A model generated the notes under the pieces. That model had not been told where the DNA came from. It saw only the letters and a program-made list of their open reading frames with translations, and ran no database searches. A program made the translations under genes and the position numbers. A stretch of DNA of 38,159 nucleotides from NCBI GenBank assembly GCA_016210565.1, contig JACQUA010000323.1, positions 1 through 38,159 of the forward strand. The letters run 5' to 3'. Position 1 is the stretch's first letter, and the number at the start of each line of letters is the position of its first letter. Positions 8,254-18,789 of the stretch are shown one piece after another. This DNA is from Chloroflexota bacterium (GTDB taxonomy: Bacteria > Chloroflexota > Dehalococcoidia > JACQUA01).

Positions 8254-9126
8254 ATGAACAAAGTGGGACTAATGGAAACAAGGGTATCCAGCGCCGCCAG
8301 GGAAGTGATTATTTCCGGGGAGCGCCCAACTGTCCTCATCGGGGAACGGATCAACCCCACGGGCAAGAAGAAGCTGGCCGCGGCCCTCGCTGCCGGCGAC
8401 CTGCACGTCGTCCGGGCTGAGGCCCTGGCGCAGGCTCAGGCAGGGGCCGACATCATTGACCTGAACGTAGGCGCGGTTGGCGTGAACGAGGTTGAACTGC
8501 TTCCCATGGCCGTCCGGGCGGCCATGGATGCGGTTGATATTCCCATTTGCATCGATAGCTCCAGGCCCGAGGCCCTGGAAGCGGCGTTGCGGGTGTATAA
8601 GGGGAAAGCGCTGGTCAACTCCGTCTCCGGTGAAGAGCGCTCCCTGGAGAAGGTCCTGCCCCTGGTGAAGCACCATGGCGCGGCGGTGATCGGCCTGACC
8701 CAGGACGACAACGGCATTTCCCCCGACCCGGCCCGGCGGGTGGCGGTGGCCCGCAAAATCGTGAGCCGGGCAGAAGCCCTGGGCATTCCCCGCAGCGACG
8801 TGGTCATTGACTGCCTGGCTTTCGCCCTGGGCGCCAACGAACAATCGGGCTTGGCCACCCTGGAGACGGTCCGCCGCGTGAAGGATGAACTGGGCGTCAA
8901 CGTTACCCTGGGGGCCAGCAACATCTCCTTCGGAATGCCTGACCGGGACCTGCTCAACGGGGCTTTTCTCTGCCTGGCCATTGCCGCCGGGGTGACCTGC
9001 CCCATCGTGGATGTGGCCAGGATCCGTCCCATGGCGCTGGCGACAGACCTCGTCCTGGGACGGGACCGCCATGCCCGGCGCTATATCGAGGCCTACCGGA
9101 AAAGGCTACAGGCTAAAAGCCCGTAG
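8254..9126 (+). CDS. Pterin-binding methyltransferase (MtvA/AcsE-like, DHPS fold)
   Basis: A 290-residue TIM-barrel protein of the dihydropteroate-synthase-like methyltransferase family. Typical signatures are IGERINPTGKKKL (about 29-41), ADIIDLNVGA (65-74), ICIDSSRPEALEAAL (98-112), GLTQDDNGI, and LGASNISFGMPDR near residue 230. The family transfers methyl groups between a corrinoid protein and tetrahydrofolate. In O-demethylase systems this is methyltransferase II; in the acetyl-CoA pathway it is AcsE. It lacks the phosphate-binding C-terminal features expected of folate-biosynthetic FolP. Together with the URO-D protein and the RACE activator it completes three of the four parts of an O-demethylase. 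ATG 8254 is used; the in-frame ATG at 8272 is an alternative. Confidence 0.85.
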   Translation: MNKVGLMETRVSSAAREVIISGERPTVLIGERINPTGKKKLAAALAAGDLHVVRAEALAQAQAGADIIDLNVGAVGVNEVELLPMAVRAAMDAVDIPICIDSSRPEALEAALRVYKGKALVNSVSGEERSLEKVLPLVKHHGAAVIGLTQDDNGISPDPARRVAVARKIVSRAEALGIPRSDVVIDCLAFALGANEQSGLATLETVRRVKDELGVNVTLGASNISFGMPDRDLLNGAFLCLAIAAGVTCPIVDVARIRPMALATDLVLGRDRHARRYIEAYRKRLQAKSP

Positions 9127-9127
9127 C

Positions 9128-9192
9128 GACACCCCTTGCGGGTGTCGGCCCCCCTGGAGGTCAGCCACGAGACGACAGGGACAAACCCTGTC
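9128..9192. terminator. Candidate bidirectional terminator between convergent genes
   Basis: Two perfect 7-bp hairpins lie in the 67-base gap between convergent genes: GACACCC (9128-9134) with GGGTGTC (9140-9146), and GACAGGG (9174-9180) with CCCTGTC (9186-9192), each with a 5-base loop. They are nested in a larger inverted pair, CCGTAGCGAC (9121-9130) and GTCGCTACGG (9190-9199). No long T-tract is present, so the terminator role is inferred from position. Confidence 0.5.
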
Positions 9193-9193
9193 G

Positions 9194-9589
9194 CTACGGA
9201 AGGCCGACCCCGCCCCCGGCCTGGCTGCGTCTCAGCTTGGCCTGCACACGGGCAATCAGCTCTTTTATGTGAAAAGGCTTGGTAATGTAGTCATCAGCCC
9301 CGATGTCCAGAGCCCTGTCCAGCGACACCGCCTCACGCACCCCGGTCACCATGATCACCGGTACGTTGGAGCGCTGCCTGATCTGTTTCAACACCTGGTA
9401 CCCATTCATATCCGGCATCTTGATGTCGAGGATGACCAGGTCGGGAGGAGTGGCCTCCAGCTTGGCCAGAGCGGTGGCGCCGTCCAGGGCGGTATCCACG
9501 CTGTAGCCCTCCGGTTCGAGCGCCCGCTTGAACAGGTGCAAAATGTTCTCTTCGTCGTCCACCGCCAGTATGCGAGCTTTCGTGGTCAT
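9194..9589 (-). CDS. Single-domain response regulator receiver
   Basis: A 131-residue CheY-like receiver with no output domain. The acidic pocket is in AVDDEEN, the phospho-acceptor aspartate in VILDIKMPDMNG, the switch threonine in VIMVTG and the conserved lysine in DDYITKPF. It should be phosphorylated by a histidine kinase not present in this window and act by protein contact. The ATG at 9589 has GGAAAG about ten bases upstream, which favours it over the GTG at 9598. It is convergent with the methyltransferase gene and separated from glgB by 330 bases, so it may be its own transcript. Confidence 0.9.
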   Translation of the reverse strand: MTTKARILAVDDEENILHLFKRALEPEGYSVDTALDGATALAKLEATPPDLVILDIKMPDMNGYQVLKQIRQRSNVPVIMVTGVREAVSLDRALDIGADDYITKPFHIKELIARVQAKLRRSQAGGGVGLP

Positions 9590-9598
9590 GATCGACAC

Positions 9599-9920
9599 TT
9601 TCCGTCCCCGGGATTTGCCCTGTCAGATGGGCGCCGGCAACTTGATAGTTATTATATCACGCCCCAAGTTTCAAAGTGGGTTGGTGAAGCGTCCCGATTG
9701 CAGTCGGGACGCTTCACCAACCATCCTGAGCAAATTCCAATAACCAGGTTCCGAATTCAAAACATTCGAGTTTGAGGTCTGTTTGGTATTTGGAATTTGG
9801 GGTTTGGAGTTTGCTCCCGGTGGTGGGTTACGGTCGCGACCCGCAGGGATGCCGGCCAGTCTGTCTTGGCACCGGATGCCCGGTCAACCGGGTCTCGAAT
9901 GTCTGCTCGCTTCACCCACG
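9599..9920. other. Spacer with a long perfect hairpin
   Basis: The spacer between the receiver gene and glgB has no gene. Its main feature is the 19-bp perfect stem described at 9679-9722. The remaining bases include AT-rich words (AATTCCAATAACC, TTTGGAATTTGGGG) like those in other spacers. No promoter could be fixed for the receiver gene. Confidence 0.6.
9679..9722. repeat. 19-bp perfect inverted repeat
   Basis: The left arm 9679-9697 reads GGTTGGTGAAGCGTCCCGA and the right arm 9704-9722 is its exact complement, with a 6-base loop. The core AAGCGTCCCGAT...TCGGGACGCTT also forms the hairpin at 37833-37877, so this is a repeated element rather than a gene-specific terminator. Confidence 0.8.
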
Positions 9921-11834
9921 CTACAGGTGGCTCGTGAAGAACAGGGCAGAAAGAGGAGGTAGCGTGACCGCCATGGAATAAGAACGCCCCTGGTACGGCG
10001 ACGCCACAGCCTCCACACCCCCCAGGTTGCCATAGAACCCGGTGCCGCCATAGCAGGCGGCGTCACTGTTCAGACATTCCCGCCACCAGCCGCCGCCGGG
10101 CGCGCCGAGCCGGTAGTCGAACCGCGGCGCCGGCGTGAAATTGCAGACTGCCATGATAACCCGCTGCGTAGACCGTCCCCTCCGGAGGAGGCTGATGACG
10201 CTGTTATCGCAATCGTTGCATTCGATCCACTCGAAGCCCTCAGGCGAGTAATCGAGTTCAAACAGCCCGGGCTCACCGGCATAGAACCGGTTGAGGTCCT
10301 GCACCCACTTCCGAAGCCCGGCGTGGGGCGGGAACTGCAACAGGTGCCAGTCCAGACTGGAGTCATGGTCCCACTCCCGCCACTGCCCGAACTCCCCACC
10401 CATGAACAGCAGTTTCTTCCCCGGCTGAGCATACATGTAGCCGTATAAGGCCCTCAGATTGGCGAATTTCTGCGCCCCATTCCCCGGCATCCTGGAAAGA
10501 AGCGACCCTTTGCCATGGACCACCTCGTCGTGCGACAGCGGTAGAACGAAGTTCTCCGAAAAGGCATACAGGCGGCGGAAAGTCAGGTTATTGTGGTGAT
10601 GTTTCCGGAAGACGGGGTCCCGGCGCATGTAGTCCAGGGTATCATGCATCCAGCCCATGTCCCACTTGAAGCCAAACCCCAGACCTCCCATGCAGGTGGG
10701 CCGGGAGACCAGCGGCCAGGCCGTCGACTCCTCGGCAATAGTCTGCACGCCGGGATAGTTCCGGTAAATTTCTTCGTTGAAGCGGCGGATAAAGGCCACC
10801 GCTTCCCGGTTTTCCTTGCCGCCATCCCCGTTGGCCAGCCATTCACCGTCTCTACGGGAGTAATCCAGGTACAGCATCGACGCCACGGCATCGATGCGCA
10901 GGCCGTCGGCATGGTAATGGTCCAGCCAGAACAGGGCGCTGCTGATGAGGAATGCGGCCACCTCCCTGCGCCCATAGTTGAAAATATAGCTGTTCCAATC
11001 GGGATGGACCCCTTTCCGGTCATCGGCGTGTTCGTACAGGTGGGTGCCGTCGAAAAAGCCGAGGGCCCAGTCGTCTTTCGGGAAGTGGGCAGGGACCCAG
11101 TCCAGGATCACCCCGATGCCCTGCCGGTGCAGGCTGTCTATCAGGTACATCAGGTCCTGGGGCGCGCCGTACCGGCTGGAAGGGGCAAAATAGGACGTGG
11201 TCTCGTACCCCCAGGAGCCAAAAAAGGGATGTTCCATGACCGGCAAGAACTCCACGTGGGTAAAGCCCATCTCGACGGCATAGCGCGGCAGCCAGGCCGC
11301 CAGTTCCCGGTAGCTGAGCGAACGGTTGCCATCTTCGGGCGCCCGCCGCCAGGACCCCAGGTGTACCTCATAGATAGACACGGGGGCATCGAGGGCGTTC
11401 CGCCGGGAACGCTGCTGCATCCATTCCCCGTCGCCCCAGCCATAGGAGACGTCCCAGACCACCGAAGCGGTGCGCGGAGGGACTTCATTAAGAAACGAAA
11501 AGGGATCGGCCTTGTCCCCGCGATAGCCGTGGTAACGGGAAACGACGTGATACTTGTAGAGAGCGCCCCTGCCCACACCCGGGACGAACCCTTCCCAGAT
11601 CCCCGACCCGCCCCTGGGACGGAGAGGATGATTCCCTTTGTCCCAGTGATTGAAATCGCCCGTGACGAAAACCTGCGCCGCATCGGGCGCCCAGACGGCG
11701 AAACAGGTCCCCTCCTGCCCGCCCGCCTTCAAGGGATGGGCGCCCAGCTTTTCGTACAGTCGAACATGTGTCCCTTCGTTGAAGAGATACAGGTCCGCGT
11801 CGGTCAAGAGGGTCACATCGTGGCGCAGAGTCAT
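9921..11834 (-). CDS. glgB: 1,4-alpha-glucan branching enzyme
   Basis: A 637-residue GH13 enzyme that adds alpha-1,6 branches to glycogen. An N-terminal CBM48-like module (TCFAVWAPDAAQVFVTGDFNHW) is followed by the barrel with DWVPAHFP (region I), ADGLRIDAVASML with the nucleophile aspartate near residue 315, TIAEESTAWP with the acid glutamate, and LPLSHDEVVHGKGSL. A C-terminal beta domain follows. Length is normal for short GlgB proteins. The open frame extends upstream to 12032 inside the CapA gene in another frame, but homology begins at the ATG at 11834. That ATG is one base after the CapA stop (TAA-C-ATG), so the two are probably translationally coupled. No other glycogen gene is in the window. 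Confidence 0.95.
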   Translation of the reverse strand: MTLRHDVTLLTDADLYLFNEGTHVRLYEKLGAHPLKAGGQEGTCFAVWAPDAAQVFVTGDFNHWDKGNHPLRPRGGSGIWEGFVPGVGRGALYKYHVVSRYHGYRGDKADPFSFLNEVPPRTASVVWDVSYGWGDGEWMQQRSRRNALDAPVSIYEVHLGSWRRAPEDGNRSLSYRELAAWLPRYAVEMGFTHVEFLPVMEHPFFGSWGYETTSYFAPSSRYGAPQDLMYLIDSLHRQGIGVILDWVPAHFPKDDWALGFFDGTHLYEHADDRKGVHPDWNSYIFNYGRREVAAFLISSALFWLDHYHADGLRIDAVASMLYLDYSRRDGEWLANGDGGKENREAVAFIRRFNEEIYRNYPGVQTIAEESTAWPLVSRPTCMGGLGFGFKWDMGWMHDTLDYMRRDPVFRKHHHNNLTFRRLYAFSENFVLPLSHDEVVHGKGSLLSRMPGNGAQKFANLRALYGYMYAQPGKKLLFMGGEFGQWREWDHDSSLDWHLLQFPPHAGLRKWVQDLNRFYAGEPGLFELDYSPEGFEWIECNDCDNSVISLLRRGRSTQRVIMAVCNFTPAPRFDYRLGAPGGGWWRECLNSDAACYGGTGFYGNLGGVEAVASPYQGRSYSMAVTLPPLSALFFTSHL

Positions 11835-11835
11835 G

Positions 11836-12960
11836 TTAACTCCAGCGAAGCACAAGCGTACCATCCGGCTGCGGTTCAACCCGGGCGCCGAACTTCCTGC
11901 TTTCCCGGTCCAGCATTTCCCGGAGCTGCTCACCGCCGTCAATGGAAGCCCGTTCCACCCTGAAATGCCGCAGGCGGGTGGAGGCCATCTCCAGACACTC
12001 CAGTTTCCCTGCGGACGGGTCAACCGTGGCAAAGTACATCGCGCTCAGGTCCGGACGGTATGCTTCGTAGCCGCCAATACCTTCGTAATCGTTGAGGAAA
12101 TCCCCGCAGCCGTAGAGGATCAGTTTGTCTTTGTACACCTCGATCCCTTTGACGTGATGAGAGGAATGCCCGTGTATTATGTCAACCTGGGCGTCATCAA
12201 TAAGGCCGTGGGCGAATCTCCTGTGCTCGTCGGGCACGCCGAAACCCCAGTTGCCGCACCAGTGAATCGAAGCCACGACCACGTCCCCGGCCTGTTTCAC
12301 CCCGTTCACTCTCTTCGCAATCTGCGCCAGGGTGACATCCGAGAAGTCCTTCACCACGTTGACTCCCGGCCAGTGTTCGCCGGCTGCCCAGCTCGGAAGC
12401 ACGCCGCTGGTCGGGGACCCGAAACCAAACACCACAACCCTGCCCCGCCCGGGGACCTCCAGCACGGCCGGCGCTTCGGCCGCCTCCATGTCTCTCCCCG
12501 CCCCGGCCGTCTTGATGCCCTCCCGTTCCAGCGTCTCCAGGGTTTCCAGCAGGCCGGGATATCCCCAATCCAGGACGTGGTTGTTGGCCAGGGAGCAGCA
12601 GTCAATCCCCGCTGTGGTCAGGCAGGGAACATTCTCCGGGTTCATCCGGTAGTGGATGCCCTTTCCTTTCCAGTAGTCTTTGCTCTGCGTGACGCTGGTT
12701 TCCAGGTTGATTATCTTCAAGTCCGGTTTCATCCTTTTCAATTCGACAAGGGTGTCGCCCCAGATATAAGAGAAGTCCACCGGGTAGGGTATGGGGCCGG
12801 TAGTCTCCTCGGCGAGCCGCACATATCCCCGGGCGCTCTTCATATGGGCCTCCTGGAGCGTCGGATCGCCAGGGTGAGGTAGTATCTGGTCGATGCCCCT
12901 CCCGGTCATGACGTCCCCGCAGAGAAAGATTCTTATTGGCCCCTCCAGTAGCACGGGCAT
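11836..12960 (-). CDS. CapA-family (poly-gamma-glutamate synthesis-like) metallophosphatase-fold protein
   Basis: About 374 residues. Family signatures are IFLCGDVMTGRGID at the N-terminus, IINLETSVT, CCSLANNHVLDWG, VASIHWCGNWG and IIHGHSSHH, which would supply metal ligands. CapA proteins take part in poly-gamma-glutamate capsule formation in Bacillus, but many homologues have unknown roles. No other cap gene is here. The ATG at 12960 is chosen because the upstream in-frame extension lies in a dispersed repeat. No signal peptide is evident. It is directly upstream of glgB with one base between them. A second, divergent member lies at 24285-25604. Confidence 0.85.
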   Translation of the reverse strand: MPVLLEGPIRIFLCGDVMTGRGIDQILPHPGDPTLQEAHMKSARGYVRLAEETTGPIPYPVDFSYIWGDTLVELKRMKPDLKIINLETSVTQSKDYWKGKGIHYRMNPENVPCLTTAGIDCCSLANNHVLDWGYPGLLETLETLEREGIKTAGAGRDMEAAEAPAVLEVPGRGRVVVFGFGSPTSGVLPSWAAGEHWPGVNVVKDFSDVTLAQIAKRVNGVKQAGDVVVASIHWCGNWGFGVPDEHRRFAHGLIDDAQVDIIHGHSSHHVKGIEVYKDKLILYGCGDFLNDYEGIGGYEAYRPDLSAMYFATVDPSAGKLECLEMASTRLRHFRVERASIDGGEQLREMLDRESRKFGARVEPQPDGTLVLRWS

Positions 12961-13187
12961 CCCTGCCCGCGCCGGCGCCACAGGCGTCCCGCCTGTGCCG
13001 GTACCACAGGCCGCCGTGCCTGTGAGAGATGGTACTAATTAGTACAAAAGCAACAACAGTTGTCGCATAATCCGGGTCGGTCCGGCGCCGTACCGGCTTG
13101 ATTCATCAAGCCCTGGTCTGGGTACGATAAATCAAACCCCTACGGGCACGGCGCGCCGTGCCGCTGCGGTGATCGGGCCACCGTCTT
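12961..13187. repeat. Spacer with three palindromes and a dispersed repeat
   Basis: This spacer lies downstream of ftsH and upstream of the CapA gene. It has a copy of the GGTACC(A/G)CAGGCC repeat at about 13001-13028. It also has a perfect 14-base palindrome GTACTAATTAGTAC at 13032-13045, a hairpin GGCTTGAT...ATCAAGCC at 13095-13112, and an 18-base perfect palindrome GGCACGGCGCGCCGTGCC at 13145-13162. The last could end ftsH transcription, though a T-run is weak. The AT-rich palindrome could be an operator for the capA-glgB unit. Confidence 0.5.
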
Positions 13188-15125
<1,938 letters not shown>

Positions 15126-15805
15126 CACAGTACCGCAGGCCACCGTGCCTGCGAGAGCCGGAACTTCTGTCGGCGCCGTAGTTTCCCACGCCAGCGGTAC
15201 AGGCGTCCCCGCCCTGTCGTAGCACAGGCGTCCCGCCTGTGGAAGCCGCATTCTCGGTTCGTCGCACTGATCTCCGGCGGCATAGCCGCGCAGGTTTGAT
15301 TAAGCGCTAAGCGCCTGGGCCAGGCCCTTTTCGCAGGTTCCTGACCGGCTGTCCCACACAACGGCTGCTGCTAATATGCTATCTCAGAACCGATAACGCA
15401 GTCATAAAATATAAAAACAAAGTATCACTTTTTTATGACATCTCTGGTATGTTACAGCTTTTTAATCTCTTGGCGGACACGCAACCGGTTCAGCCCCCCC
15501 GCCAGAGGAGAAGACCCCCCACTTCCAACTTCTGCGGATTATGCTAAAATGCGACAACACGAAAGCAGCAGAGCCGGACATCCGGTCACACCGTAGGGGC
15601 GAACCCGTGTGTTCGCCCGCTGGCGGGCAGAAACATTGGTCTGTCCCCACGGCCGGGGGTTGCTTCCCTTCGCTCGCAATGACATCTTCCGAGCGATCAC
15701 TCATGCGCCGATGGCGCAGCGTGAAGAGATGAAAATACCGGCACAGGCGGGGACCCACCGTGCCACCCGTATTTTCTGAGCATTGAAACGAGGAGGATCG
15801 CGGTC
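15126..15805. other. Divergent spacer between ftsH and mcrB with AT-rich island
   Basis: Bases 15125-15160 carry one GTACCGCAGGCCACCGTGCC repeat copy and 15200-15240 a related CACAGGCGTCCC-type copy. Bases 15370-15470 are strikingly AT-rich for this genome and contain an inverted repeat, GTCATAAAA (15401-15409) with TTTTATGAC (15431-15439). This is the likely promoter region for one or both divergent genes, but no clear -35/-10 pair was fixed. Bases 15590-15700 are another repeat-like GC-rich stretch. No gene is supported. Confidence 0.5.
15401..15439. promoter_or_regulatory. 9-bp inverted repeat in AT-rich promoter-like region
   Basis: GTCATAAAA and TTTTATGAC are exact complements separated by 21 bases. 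It differs from the CIRCE element. Position between the divergent ftsH and mcrB genes makes an operator possible; this is inference. Confidence 0.3.
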
Positions 15806-17269
15806 ATGCAAGACGCTCTATCCGAATTGACCACCTTCATCAGCGGCGGCTCACTAGAAGGGACAAAGACCTCCCGAGAACTTCTGAACGGCCTTTTTGG
15901 CGATCGGTACCATAAGCGCCATCAGATTAAGACGGCTGTGAGGGATGCACTGAAACTCGGCACGAGCGAGGATGGCGACCAGGGAGTGCCATTTGCCGGA
16001 CTTATCAATCCCGATAACCCAGAATCAGGTCCATATGGCGGAACAAGCCTGGTGTGGTTCCCGACCACGGACCATGGCAGTTTGCTGGTACTTGTAGTAG
16101 GTACCCGGGGACTTTCCCCTGACGAAGGTATCTTGACCCGACCGGGTCACAGACGCCGCGTTGCGGCCTTGCGACGGATGCTGGCAGGCAAAGGCATCGA
16201 AGTTTGGTCAAAACCTGATCCCGCAAACTTGGGAGTCACTGTCCCCAAGACAACTATGGATCGATTTCCTGGGTTTGAAAAGGCGCTCAGACGCTACGGG
16301 CACGAGATATACTGCATGGCATGGGTTCCAGCGCCGGACCAGCTCGTACTCGCCCAAACCGCCATGCAGGCATTCTTCGACCTCTACTCCTACGAGCGCG
16401 GTTGGGAGATCTTGATGGCTCATAAGGCGGAACGGGAAGAACTGCTGGGCCGCCTACGGAAGGACCTCTTTCCGGCAGTGACTTCTGACCTGGTATTCGA
16501 AATACTGAAAGCGCGGCACTTCGTTGTCCTGCAAGGTCCCCCAGGTACCGGCAAGACCCGACTGGCGGAAGAAGTCAGGAAGGAGCATTTCGCAGGAAAC
16601 GGCATGACCATCCAGTTTCACCCGGCGGTCACCTATGAAGACTTCGTTATCGGCCTATCGCCGGATATCGATAAAGCAGACTTGCTTCGCTTTGGCGTGC
16701 GTCCAGGATGGCTACTCCAGGCCTGTCAGTCGGCTGCGGAGGAGCCTTTTCTCATCATCATTGACGAAATCAACCGCGCTGACCTTGGCAAGATTCTGGG
16801 TGAGGCCATCTACCTGTTCGAACCCGATGAGGTTGGCAAAAGAACAATTGATCTTGCCCATCCGGTGAATGGCGAAAGCAAGCTCTCACTCCCGCAGAAC
16901 CTGTATGTGTTGGGAACCATGAACACCGCTGACCGCAGCATCGCGAGCATTGATCTGGCTATTCGGCGTCGCTTCAGCTTCATCACGATAATGCCGGATC
17001 GGCAGGTGGTTGCCGGCCAGGGGCTGGACCTCGCAACCAACTTCTACGACCGCATTTGTGACGTATTTGTTGAGCATGCTCCTGATGACGCGTTGAACTT
17101 GCTGCCCGGCCATTCCTATTTCCTGGCAAAGGACAAGCCTGAACTCAAGAAGCGGTTCCAATACGAACTGTTGCCGCTACTTGATGAATACCTGAGGGAG
17201 GGCTACCTGGGACCTGCTAACACCGAATTGAATGCAGTCCGGGACGCTCTGGAAGACGCAGTGAGATGA
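15806..17269 (+). CDS. mcrB: McrB-like AAA+ GTPase subunit of a type IV restriction system
   Basis: A 487-residue protein. Residues 225-487 form a McrB-type AAA+ domain: Walker A GPPGTGKT (244-251), QFHPAVTYEDFVIGL, Walker B LIIIDEINRADLGKILGE (316-333), the McrB signature MNTADRSI (372-379) and an arginine pair in LAIRRRF. McrB forms a GTP-driven ring that translocates DNA and activates McrC. The N-terminal 200 residues, which should read the DNA target, match no domain I can name. AGGAGG at 15791-15796 supports ATG 15806. The gene overlaps mcrC by four bases (ATGA). The system would cut modified foreign DNA, so no cognate methyltransferase is needed. Confidence 0.85.
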   Translation: MQDALSELTTFISGGSLEGTKTSRELLNGLFGDRYHKRHQIKTAVRDALKLGTSEDGDQGVPFAGLINPDNPESGPYGGTSLVWFPTTDHGSLLVLVVGTRGLSPDEGILTRPGHRRRVAALRRMLAGKGIEVWSKPDPANLGVTVPKTTMDRFPGFEKALRRYGHEIYCMAWVPAPDQLVLAQTAMQAFFDLYSYERGWEILMAHKAEREELLGRLRKDLFPAVTSDLVFEILKARHFVVLQGPPGTGKTRLAEEVRKEHFAGNGMTIQFHPAVTYEDFVIGLSPDIDKADLLRFGVRPGWLLQACQSAAEEPFLIIIDEINRADLGKILGEAIYLFEPDEVGKRTIDLAHPVNGESKLSLPQNLYVLGTMNTADRSIASIDLAIRRRFSFITIMPDRQVVAGQGLDLATNFYDRICDVFVEHAPDDALNLLPGHSYFLAKDKPELKKRFQYELLPLLDEYLREGYLGPANTELNAVRDALEDAVR

Positions 17270-18702
17270 CTCCAGGAAGACCACGCGCCAGAACGGGGCG
17301 TCCAACTGCAAGTTGGCAACCGGCCCGTATCCCGGATGGAAAACGGCTCCTGGTCGCCACTGACCACGGCTCCCCGGTGACGGTCCCTGCCGACAGCTTC
17401 GCGTCAACCGAGCGTTCCGGCGGATGGGGATCCTATGCCGAGGTCTTCTCACGTTTCAACTCAGCGGCCTTGAGGGCACTGGATGTGCAACTTGAGGTTG
17501 CTAGCAACGCCAACGGAATGGTGGTAAAGCTGGTTCCGGGAGAGCGGGCGGGAGCCACTCCTCTGCGGTCCGGTCTCACCGGCCAGGTCACTGGTGGCCT
17601 GGTCGTGAAGCCGCGGTTCGGATGGGCCGGGGTTGGGCAAATTCTGCACGAGACCGGCTGGCACGCCGCACCTGAGTTCCTCGATTTGCCGATGGTTCCG
17701 GGTAGTGCACGACAGGTTCCACCATGGGTATTAGCCGGCCCGGTACTGGCACGACTGCAATCACTTCTCCGTTCGATATCTCCCGGCTACCGCCAAGCGG
17801 AGGAAGTCCTGCTTAAACCAAGAGGGCGTATCATCTGGACAAGATACCTGGGCCATTCATTGGTCCGGGGAGCCTGGCATCACTTGCCCTGCCGCTTCCC
17901 TGACCTGGCCACGGATCCCCTACTACGCCGTCATATCAGATGGGCACTTGAGCGCTTACATCGCGACCTCCTCGGAGCTGGCGGCAGTGACCCTGTAGCC
18001 CTGAGTCTGGCCGCACTGGCAATCCGTCTTATCCAGTCACTGGCTGACGTTACACCACTAATGCCACGCCGTGAAGAACTCGACCAGCGTGTGACAGGTA
18101 GCCGCATTCTTGGTGAAGCCCTGCGTCGCGGCATCGAAGCCATCGCCTGGATCGTTGATGAACGTGGTCTTGGTGGGGGAAACGAGCGCGATGGTCTCGC
18201 CTGGGTTCTGCCCCTTGACAAGCTATGGGAGAACTACGTCGAAAGCGTCTATCGGCAAGAGGCGGCCAATACGGGCGGCGAGGTACGGGTCGGCAGATTG
18301 GGCGAGACGGTGTTCCCCCTCAACTGGTCGGACTCAACACACCGGACGCTCGGCCACCTCGTGCCCGACCTGGTGGTCCGGGGTGGCCGGTCTGTTAACG
18401 TGGTCGATGCAAAGTATAAGTCTCATCTCGCTGAAATGGATGATGCGGGCTGGCAGCGATTCAAGGAAGAGGCGCGCGATGCACACCGGGCTGACCTGCA
18501 CCAGATTCTGGCATATGCTTCCCTCTATGAGGCCAAACAGGTCACCGCCACGCTGGTCTATCCCCTTCGGGATTCGACCTACAGTGTCCTCCGGGAGCGG
18601 CACCACGAACGATCGTTTGCCGAACTGCTTCATGGCGGCCGCCGTGTACGGCTGGAACTGCGTGGACTGCCGTTTGGCGTGAGGCATGGGAGTTGGGAAT
18701 AA
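17266..18702 (+). CDS. mcrC: McrC-like PD-(D/E)xK nuclease subunit
   Basis: A 478-residue McrC-family protein. The C-terminal nuclease core is visible: HLVPDLVV (Asp368), VNVVDAKYKSH (Asp381, Lys383) and LHQILAYASLYEA (His412, Gln413), which is the order of a PD-(D/E)xK fold. The N-terminal half contains a beta-rich and helical McrB-interaction region without named motifs. It overlaps mcrB by ATGA, so equal production of the two subunits is expected. Expected action is double-strand cleavage of modified DNA when bound to McrB rings. An intact nuclease motif suggests the system is functional. Confidence 0.85.
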   Translation: MTPGRPRARTGRPTASWQPARIPDGKRLLVATDHGSPVTVPADSFASTERSGGWGSYAEVFSRFNSAALRALDVQLEVASNANGMVVKLVPGERAGATPLRSGLTGQVTGGLVVKPRFGWAGVGQILHETGWHAAPEFLDLPMVPGSARQVPPWVLAGPVLARLQSLLRSISPGYRQAEEVLLKPRGRIIWTRYLGHSLVRGAWHHLPCRFPDLATDPLLRRHIRWALERLHRDLLGAGGSDPVALSLAALAIRLIQSLADVTPLMPRREELDQRVTGSRILGEALRRGIEAIAWIVDERGLGGGNERDGLAWVLPLDKLWENYVESVYRQEAANTGGEVRVGRLGETVFPLNWSDSTHRTLGHLVPDLVVRGGRSVNVVDAKYKSHLAEMDDAGWQRFKEEARDAHRADLHQILAYASLYEAKQVTATLVYPLRDSTYSVLRERHHERSFAELLHGGRRVRLELRGLPFGVRHGSWE

Positions 18703-18789
18703 CCCGGCGGACGCTTTGGCGCGATCGCCAGCGGGAGAAAGGAATTCGCAGGTGCTTTCTCGAGGCACTCGGCAAGGAGACCAAGAAGA

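Noticed and set aside
15126-15251. Longer N-terminus for FtsH
   Set aside because: The sequence is a repeat copy, and FtsH homology starts at MDLRKSFL.
15401-15439. CIRCE heat-shock operator for ftsH
   Set aside because: The arms (GTCATAAAA/TTTTATGAC, 21-base gap) differ from CIRCE (TTAGCACTC-N9-GAGTGCTAA).
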